A stretch of DNA of 29,394 nt from an uncultured Bacilli bacterium (lineage in GTDB: Bacteria; Bacillota_I; Bacilli_A; RF39; UBA660). Below, piece after piece: positions 24,527 to 29,394 of the stretch. The stretch is from assembly GCA_934155645.1 (NCBI GenBank), contig CAKPHC010000008.1, positions 1-29,394 on the forward strand, in the 5' to 3' direction. The number at the start of each line of letters is the position of its first letter. Position 1 is the first letter of the stretch. The position numbers and the translations under genes were made by a program. The notes beneath the pieces were generated by a model. That model worked only from the letters and a program-made list of their open reading frames with translations. It searched no databases and was not told the origin of the DNA.

Positions 24527-25474
24527 CTATCTAAAGAAAATTGTATTTATATTATAAAATGCATAGTTTAACATTTTAAAATACTTGTTCTTTAAACCTT
24601 TTTTTAGATATTTACTTTTCTTCCAATTAGGATATTTTTGATTTAAGAAAACCCAACCTTCTTTTAATACTTCTTTTCTAGTTTCTTTGTCTTTTATTCT
24701 ACATGCTCTTTTATATGAACTTCCCAATATATAACGAGTAAATAAGTATTCTAATTCTTCTTTATAATTGTTATATATTTTTTTCTTTTTATAGTATTCT
24801 TCTACTTGATTTAAAATCTCATATATTTCTCTTACTCGCTTAGTTTGATGATTAGCAAGAGAAGTTGACCTTTGGATATAATGATAAAAGTTTTTATGAA
24901 CGAATTCTATTTTATTAACGTAAGGTACGTATTGATATGTAAATAAAACATCTTCATATTTTAATCCAACAGCAAATTGTGGTTTAATTTTATTTAGCCA
25001 TTCTCTTTTGTATATCTTATTGCACGCCATTACTCTTACATTAATTAACATGTCTTTACCTTTTGAATACTCTATTCCAGAATCAATTCTATTTTTATTT
25101 GGATATTCCCATATAAAATCACATTCTACAACATCGCTATCGGTTGCTTTTGCTTTGTTGTACATTTCTTCAAACATTTCTTTATCAACATAATCATCTG
25201 AATCAACAAAGCCTATATACTCTCCTGTTGATTTTTTCATTCCAACGTTTCTGGCATTACCAAGTCCACCATTTTTTTCTAATGCAACTACTTTAATTTT
25301 ACTTTTATATTTTTTTTCGTACTCCTTTAATTTGCTTAATGTATTATCAGTACTTCCATCATCTATTAAAAGTATCTCAATGTCATCTAAAGTCTGATTA
25401 ATCAAAGAATTAACCGAACGTTCAATGTATGAACTAGAATTATAACATGGAACTATTACACTTACTTTCTTCAT
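24527..25474 (-). CDS. Family 2 glycosyltransferase (EpsJ/CpsJ-like)
   Basis: GT-A fold transferase of about 315 aa: KKVSVIVPCYNSSSYIERSV, LLIDDGSTDNT, LEKNGGLGNARNVGM, and VDSDDYVD. A characteristic later motif KYEDVLFTYQYVPYV carries the ED proposed as catalytic base. Two starts are possible. The ATG at 25489 overlaps the preceding stop (ATGA) but lacks a ribosome-binding site; the ATG at 25474 has AAAGG 7 bases upstream and the usual MKKVSVIVP beginning, so I chose it. Confidence 0.87.
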   Translation of the reverse strand: MKKVSVIVPCYNSSSYIERSVNSLINQTLDDIEILLIDDGSTDNTLSKLKEYEKKYKSKIKVVALEKNGGLGNARNVGMKKSTGEYIGFVDSDDYVDKEMFEEMYNKAKATDSDVVECDFIWEYPNKNRIDSGIEYSKGKDMLINVRVMACNKIYKREWLNKIKPQFAVGLKYEDVLFTYQYVPYVNKIEFVHKNFYHYIQRSTSLANHQTKRVREIYEILNQVEEYYKKKKIYNNYKEELEYLFTRYILGSSYKRACRIKDKETRKEVLKEGWVFLNQKYPNWKKSKYLKKGLKNKYFKMLNYAFYNINTIFFR

Positions 25475-25485
25475 ATTTTCGCCTT

Positions 25486-26421
25486 TCATATAGATATCTT
25501 TAATTTTAAAAACATTTTTTTTAATTTTCTTTTTAAAGTATCATTTAATAAATACTTAGTAACATTTCTTTTCTGCAATTCTTTTTTAAATTCTTTATAA
25601 TCATTACCTTCTAAAACATTTAACTGTAGTATTACACTGTTAGCTAGGAAAGAATAAAAATATTTTTTGCTTTCTTTACTTAGTTCGTTATCACTATCTA
25701 TAATGTTTTTTAAATTGTCGTAATGATATAGTATGTCATATGCATTTTTTCTTATTTTTTCTTTAGAATTACCTCTAGTAATACTATTACTTGTTTGAAC
25801 ATAACAATATAAATTATCTTTTATAGAAACAACTCTTTTTGCTTTTACAATAGTTAAAGGTGTTAATCCAAAATCTTCATGATTATGTCCTTCTACATAA
25901 CTAAATTTATTAGACAAAAAGTAATTTCTATTATATACATAACCTACTGGAGTATCAAAAGTGGCTTTTGTTTCTACAAATAATTTGAACGCTTCTTCAC
26001 CTAGGCATTCTTTTTTTAGTTCTGGTTTTGACATGTATGATAATGTTTTACCATTTTCATCTACCACTTCTATTCCAAAACTGATAACATCAACATTTTT
26101 GTTTTTATTTAAGTATTTATCCAATATTTCAAAAAAATTATCTTTGATATAATCATCTGAGTCAATGAATAATAAATAATTACCTGTTGCTTTTTTTATT
26201 AATTCATTTCTAGTTTCTGCGACACCTTTATTCTCTTGTTTATAATATTTAATTTTATCTTTATATTTTAATAATATCTCGGCTAAATTATCAGTTGATC
26301 CATCATCAAAGACAATAATTTCATAGTCAGCTTGTTGCTTTATAACGGAATCTAGACATCTTTCAATTGTAGATGCAGCTTGGTATGCAGGTATTAAAAT
26401 ACTATAGCGAACTTTACCCAT
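25486..26421 (-). CDS. Family 2 glycosyltransferase
   Basis: A 311-aa GT-A fold transferase: YSILIPAYQAASTIERCLDS, VFDDGSTDN, ENKGVAETRNELI, FIDSDDYIKD, and the later EGHNHEDFGLTPLTI, where the ED is the likely catalytic base. The C-terminal ~40 residues are basic and helical. It lies 4 bases after the GT4 gene on the same transcript; GGGAAG precedes the ATG. Two GT2 genes in a row suggest successive sugar additions. Confidence 0.87.
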   Translation of the reverse strand: MGKVRYSILIPAYQAASTIERCLDSVIKQQADYEIIVFDDGSTDNLAEILLKYKDKIKYYKQENKGVAETRNELIKKATGNYLLFIDSDDYIKDNFFEILDKYLNKNKNVDVISFGIEVVDENGKTLSYMSKPELKKECLGEEAFKLFVETKATFDTPVGYVYNRNYFLSNKFSYVEGHNHEDFGLTPLTIVKAKRVVSIKDNLYCYVQTSNSITRGNSKEKIRKNAYDILYHYDNLKNIIDSDNELSKESKKYFYSFLANSVILQLNVLEGNDYKEFKKELQKRNVTKYLLNDTLKRKLKKMFLKLKISI

Positions 26422-26425
26422 GCGA

Positions 26426-27523
26426 TTACTTCCCTTCTATTAATGTTATTAAGTCTTTTTTTAATTGTTTTTGATATTTATAGTAAGAAAACTCTTTTTT
26501 GATAAAGTTTTCTCCATTAACGAATTTATCTAATTCTTCTTTTATTTTAATTACATCTTTATCTACTATTCTTCCATAATCCGATAATTTAATATATGGG
26601 TCTGATATGCTTATTGTTGATAAAAATGGTCTTTTTAGTATCATTGATTCAACACACACAACTGGGAATCCTTCGTAATCTGATGTTAATACAATTAAAT
26701 CTGATGCTTTAATATACGGGTATGGATTCTTTTTTCGTCCTAAAAATAAAACATTTTTGGATAATTTTAATTCTTTTACTTTTTCTTCATAATCTTTTTT
26801 AGATGGACCATCACCTATTATCCATAATACTGCATCGTGATTATCTAAAAACAATTTAAAACTTTCAAACAATCTAGTTAAACGTTTTGATTCTTCTTCT
26901 AACCTTCCAACAAAAGTAAAGATTGTTTTGCTTTCTTTTACTAATTCTTTTTCTTCAATTAATTCATTGCTTTTTTCTTCTATTTTTTTATCATCTAAAA
27001 TATTGTTCAAAACAATTGCATTGGATTTTATATTTGGTAAAACTTTAAAGAAGTCTTCTTTTGCTTCGTTTGAAACAAAGACCAAGTTTTCAAATTTTTC
27101 GGTTTTTCGCTCAGTAAAAAAGTTTTTCATTTTTTGAACATTTTCATGATAAACATAATAATAGTTACTGTGTATCCATAAAGCATTATGTTTAGATGCA
27201 TAGCGGCTTAGAATTGTACCTGGAATTGAATACGTTGCAAAACAACCAGCAAAGTCATATTTATTATGATTTTTTACTATCCATTTTATCAATTTTAATC
27301 TATTTTTTATTTTTCTAATAATAGGATTTTTATTATCACTAATTTTATATTCTTCTATTTTTACTTCCTTTGGAACGTCATCTAAAAATATTCCTTCTTT
27401 TTTCTCTAATAGCAGAGTAACATCATATTTATTATAATCAAACATTTTTAGCATATTAATAAGCGCACTTTCGATTCCACCTATATCTAAACTATACGTT
27501 GTGAATAAGATTTTTTTCTTCAT
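26426..27523 (-). CDS. Family 4 glycosyltransferase
   Basis: A 365-aa GT-B transferase, first gene of its operon: ILFTTYSLDIGGIESALINM, FTFVGRLEEESKRLTRLFES, IIGDGPSKKDYEEKV, LFLGRKKNPYPYI and EGFPVVCVESMI (E-x7-E). The same 'GRK/GKK-NPYPYI' segment occurs in the second GT4 of the operon, supporting common descent. AGAGG lies 9 bases before the ATG, and an extended -10 promoter is upstream. Confidence 0.9.
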   Translation of the reverse strand: MKKKILFTTYSLDIGGIESALINMLKMFDYNKYDVTLLLEKKEGIFLDDVPKEVKIEEYKISDNKNPIIRKIKNRLKLIKWIVKNHNKYDFAGCFATYSIPGTILSRYASKHNALWIHSNYYYVYHENVQKMKNFFTERKTEKFENLVFVSNEAKEDFFKVLPNIKSNAIVLNNILDDKKIEEKSNELIEEKELVKESKTIFTFVGRLEEESKRLTRLFESFKLFLDNHDAVLWIIGDGPSKKDYEEKVKELKLSKNVLFLGRKKNPYPYIKASDLIVLTSDYEGFPVVCVESMILKRPFLSTISISDPYIKLSDYGRIVDKDVIKIKEELDKFVNGENFIKKEFSYYKYQKQLKKDLITLIEGK

Positions 27524-27559
27524 TGTATGGTACCTCTTTCAATATGATTTTCCATAATT

Positions 27560-27588
27560 ATTATAACATGTATACTTGGAGATGTAAA
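27560..27588 (-). promoter_or_regulatory. Promoter of the glycosyltransferase operon
   Basis: On the minus strand: TTTACA (27588-27583), 17 bases, TATAAT (27565-27560) with TGT before it (extended -10). One of the best promoters in the window. The -35 lies in a tandem 12-bp repeat. Confidence 0.72.
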
Positions 27589-27606
27589 TTAAAGTGTAAA
27601 TTAAAA
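27583..27606. repeat. Tandem 12-bp direct repeat at the promoter
   Basis: TGTAAATTAAAG and TGTAAATTAAAA lie end to end, differing only in the last base. The promoter-proximal copy contains the -35 box of the glycosyltransferase operon; the other touches the rny terminator's T-tail. One turn of DNA per copy would suit a regulator, but simple AT-rich duplication is equally possible. Confidence 0.6.
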
Positions 27607-27628
27607 GAAGCTAATTATTTAGCCTCTT
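27601..27628 (-). terminator. Terminator of rny
   Basis: Minus-strand stem GAGGCTAA / TTAGCTTC (27626-27619 with 27614-27607, one G-U pair), 4-base loop holding part of the stop codon, then TTTT. Confidence 0.65.
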
Positions 27629-29165
27629 CTTGTGCCCTTGTTTCTCTTACTACTGTTACTTTAATAGTACCAGGATATTGCATAGTAGATTCAATCTTTT
27701 CTTTGATTTCTCTTGCAACTCTATGAGCTGCTAAATCATCTATTTCTTCTGGTTTAACTATTACTCTTAACTCACGTCCTGCTTGTACTGCAAATGTTTT
27801 CTCGATTCCATCCATTTCATTTGCAACATTTTCAAGTTGTTCTAATCTCTTAATGTAGTTTTCTAATGAATCGTTTCTAGCACCTGGACGAGATGCTGAT
27901 AATGCATCTGCTATTGCTACTATTACTGAGATAATAGAAGTTGCTTCAGTATCACCATGATGAGATGCTATAGCATTAATAACAACGTTGTTTTCGTTAT
28001 ATTTCTTAGCTAAATCTACACCTATTTCTACGTGGCTTCCTTCTATCTCATGGTCTACTGCTTTACCAATATCATGTAATAGTCCTGCTCTTTTAGCAAG
28101 CGCTACATTTTCACCTAATTCTCCAGCAATTAACCCTGATAAGTGAGCTACTTGTTTAGAATGCTCTAATGCATTTTGACCAAAACTAGTTCTAAAATAT
28201 AGTCTACCTATTATTTCAATTAAAGCTGGGTCAACTTTAGTAATTCCTAATTCAAATAAAGCATCATTACCATATTCGATAATTTTAGCTTTCATTTCTT
28301 TACTTACTTTATCATATAATTCTTCAATTCTCGTAGGGTGAATTCTACCATCTTTGATTAATGTCTCTAGTGTAACTCTAGCCATCTCTCTACGAAGTGG
28401 GTCAAAGCTAGATAATACTACTGCCTCTGGAGTATCATCAATTATTAAATCAACTCCTGTTATTGCTTCAATAGTTCTAATGTTTCGACCTTCTCTACCA
28501 ATAATTCTACCTTTCATTTCATCATTAGGTAGTGTTACTACGGTAACAGTTTGTTCATTAGCAAGATCTGATGCATATCTTTGCATTGACAATACTATTA
28601 AATCTTTTGCTTTTTTATCAGCAACTAACTTTGCCTCGTTTTCTTGTTCTTTTATGTAAGTTGCTATTTCATTTGTCATTTGTTCTTCTACTTTTTTCAT
28701 CATTAAGTCATGAGCTTTATCTTTACTAAGTCCTGAAATTTTGCTCAATAAATCTAGTTGTTCTTGTTTTAAGTCTTCCACTTTTGCACGTTCGTTTTGG
28801 ATCTCTTCTTGTTTTGCTAACAAATTATTTTCTCTTTCATCTAGAGCAATATCTCTTTTTTGATATAACTCTTCTCTCTTATCCATGTTATTTTCACGTT
28901 GAATAAGTCGATCCTCAGAAATCTTTAATTCATTTTTTCTTTCTTTAATTTCTTTATCTGTCTCTATTTTTAGTTTGTGCATTTCTTCTTTTGCTTCTAA
29001 TAAAGAATCTCTTTTTGCCTTTTCAGCATCTTTTTTAGCTTTTTCAATTATTTCTTCTGCTTTTTTACTAGAGTTTTTTTCTTTCATATTGTTTATTAAA
29101 AAACTTCCAGCTATACCCGTTGATAATCCAATTACGACTAGCAAAATGGAGAATATTAAATCCAT
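27615..29165 (-). CDS. rny: Ribonuclease Y
   Basis: Membrane-bound endoribonuclease that starts mRNA decay in Firmicutes. The 516 aa match the family's usual ~520. Visible: an N-terminal membrane helix (~3-25), a long charged coiled coil (~30-185), a KH RNA-binding domain with GRIIGREGRNIR (219-230), and an HD domain with ALEHSKQ and the metal-binding H364-D365 in LLHDIGKAVDHE, plus SHHGD. GGAGG lies 7 bases before the ATG. It has its own promoter-like region and terminator, so it is not part of the glycan transcripts that follow it on the same strand. Confidence 0.96.
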   Translation of the reverse strand: MDLIFSILLVVIGLSTGIAGSFLINNMKEKNSSKKAEEIIEKAKKDAEKAKRDSLLEAKEEMHKLKIETDKEIKERKNELKISEDRLIQRENNMDKREELYQKRDIALDERENNLLAKQEEIQNERAKVEDLKQEQLDLLSKISGLSKDKAHDLMMKKVEEQMTNEIATYIKEQENEAKLVADKKAKDLIVLSMQRYASDLANEQTVTVVTLPNDEMKGRIIGREGRNIRTIEAITGVDLIIDDTPEAVVLSSFDPLRREMARVTLETLIKDGRIHPTRIEELYDKVSKEMKAKIIEYGNDALFELGITKVDPALIEIIGRLYFRTSFGQNALEHSKQVAHLSGLIAGELGENVALAKRAGLLHDIGKAVDHEIEGSHVEIGVDLAKKYNENNVVINAIASHHGDTEATSIISVIVAIADALSASRPGARNDSLENYIKRLEQLENVANEMDGIEKTFAVQAGRELRVIVKPEEIDDLAAHRVAREIKEKIESTMQYPGTIKVTVVRETRAQEEAK

Positions 29166-29189
29166 ATTTCTTCCTCCATTTCTATATAT

Positions 29190-29214
29190 GTTAAATTTAT
29201 ATTATACGTTTAAC
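29190..29214 (-). promoter_or_regulatory. Candidate rny -10 region flanked by a short inverted repeat
   Basis: Minus-strand TATAAT (29206-29201); the best -35 is weak (TTACAA at 19-base spacing). GTTAAA (29190-29195) and TTTAAC (29209-29214) form a 6-bp inverted repeat around the -10, possibly an operator. Confidence 0.35.
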
Positions 29215-29254
29215 ATCTAATTCTATTGTAATTTTTATTGAATAATAAGTCAAG

Positions 29255-29276
29255 AAAAAAGAGTGCCGAAGCACTC
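29255..29276 (-). terminator. Strong terminator of the gene upstream of rny
   Basis: Minus-strand GAGTGC-TTCG-GCACTC (29276-29261) followed by TTTTTT. A UUCG tetraloop on a GC-rich stem is among the most stable terminators in the window. Confidence 0.9.
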
Positions 29277-29283
29277 GTAGACA

Positions 29284-29394
29284 CTAAAACAATCTATCTA
29301 ATTCTTTAATTAAATTATCTCTATCTATATAATCATTAAACCCATCTTCTATATAATGGTCTGATATAAATAATTTATCTTTATCTAATATTAC
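29284..29394 (-). CDS. C-terminal fragment of an unrecognised gene, cut by the right window edge
   Basis: An open minus-strand frame from the edge to TAG at 29286-29284 encodes 36 residues, ending YIDRDNLIKELDRLF. It is followed after about 8 bases by the strong terminator, which supports a real gene end. The fragment is acidic and helical. It is too short to assign. RecA often precedes rny, but this tail does not look like RecA's acidic C-terminus. Confidence 0.6.
   Translation of the reverse strand, partial: VILDKDKLFISDHYIEDGFNDYIDRDNLIKELDRLF

Noticed and set aside
7356..27523. Teichoic acid (tag/tar) cluster
   Set aside because: The ABC exporter resembles TagGH, but there are no TagB/TagF-type polymerases, TagD or TagO-like genes; the gene set fits a polysaccharide instead.
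28354..29220. Plus-strand open frames opposite rny
   Set aside because: Antisense to the KH/HD and coiled-coil regions of rny; no start signals.

Overview
The window is AT-rich DNA from a low-GC, Gram-positive-type bacterium (Bacillota or a walled relative of the Mycoplasmatota, probably an uncultured host-associated anaerobe). This rests on the gene set: RNase J, RNase Y, a RecX/omega pair, strong AGGAGG ribosome-binding sites, sigma-A-like promoters and many rho-independent terminators. TGA is used as a stop (for example at 20082 and 25486) and Trp is TGG, so the code is the standard bacterial one. Several genes start with TTG or GTG. I see no tRNA, rRNA or CRISPR array, and no gene-free stretch longer than about 240 bases.

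Left part (1-7341). The first ~70 bases look like the end of an IS3-type insertion element running off the left edge. Then come, on the minus strand, an unrecognised 187-aa gene, recX (with a consensus promoter carrying a LexA-box-like palindrome) and rpoZ. Divergent from rpoZ is a two-gene plus-strand operon: a secreted SH3b / glucosaminidase / cadherin-like / dockerin protein, followed by a membrane-anchored protein with a cohesin-like N-terminal domain. Next is rnjA (RNase J), ending in a terminator that works in both directions.

Centre and right (7356-27523): about 20 kb of minus-strand surface-glycan genes in four transcription units, read here in the direction of transcription. (a) 27523 to 21115: GT4, GT2, GT2, O-antigen-ligase/polymerase-like membrane protein, GT4, GT2. 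(b) 21043 to 17263: PssD/Alg14-like and PssE/Alg13-like subunits, Wzt-like ATPase, Wzm-like permease, membrane-anchored polysaccharide deacetylase. (c) rmlA alone. (d) 16152 to 7356: rmlB, DegT/VioA-type aminotransferase, GT8-GT4 fusion, left-handed beta-helix acyltransferase, GT2-GtrA fusion, GT-C membrane glycosyltransferase, GtrB-like polyprenyl-phosphate glycosyltransferase.

How they may work together (inference). Units a and b would build, export, perhaps ligate and deacetylate a wall glycan. Units c and d would make a dTDP-4-amino-4,6-dideoxyhexose (rmlC and rmlD are absent here), acylate it, and decorate the exported glycan with side sugars through a complete GtrA/GtrB/GT-C 'three-component' system on the outer face of the membrane. 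The locus is bounded by RNase J on one side and RNase Y (27615-29165) on the other. A 36-residue C-terminal fragment of an unrecognised gene, with its own terminator, lies at the right edge.

The most unusual items are the compact operon d with its two glycosyltransferase fusions, and the dockerin / cohesin-like gene pair.
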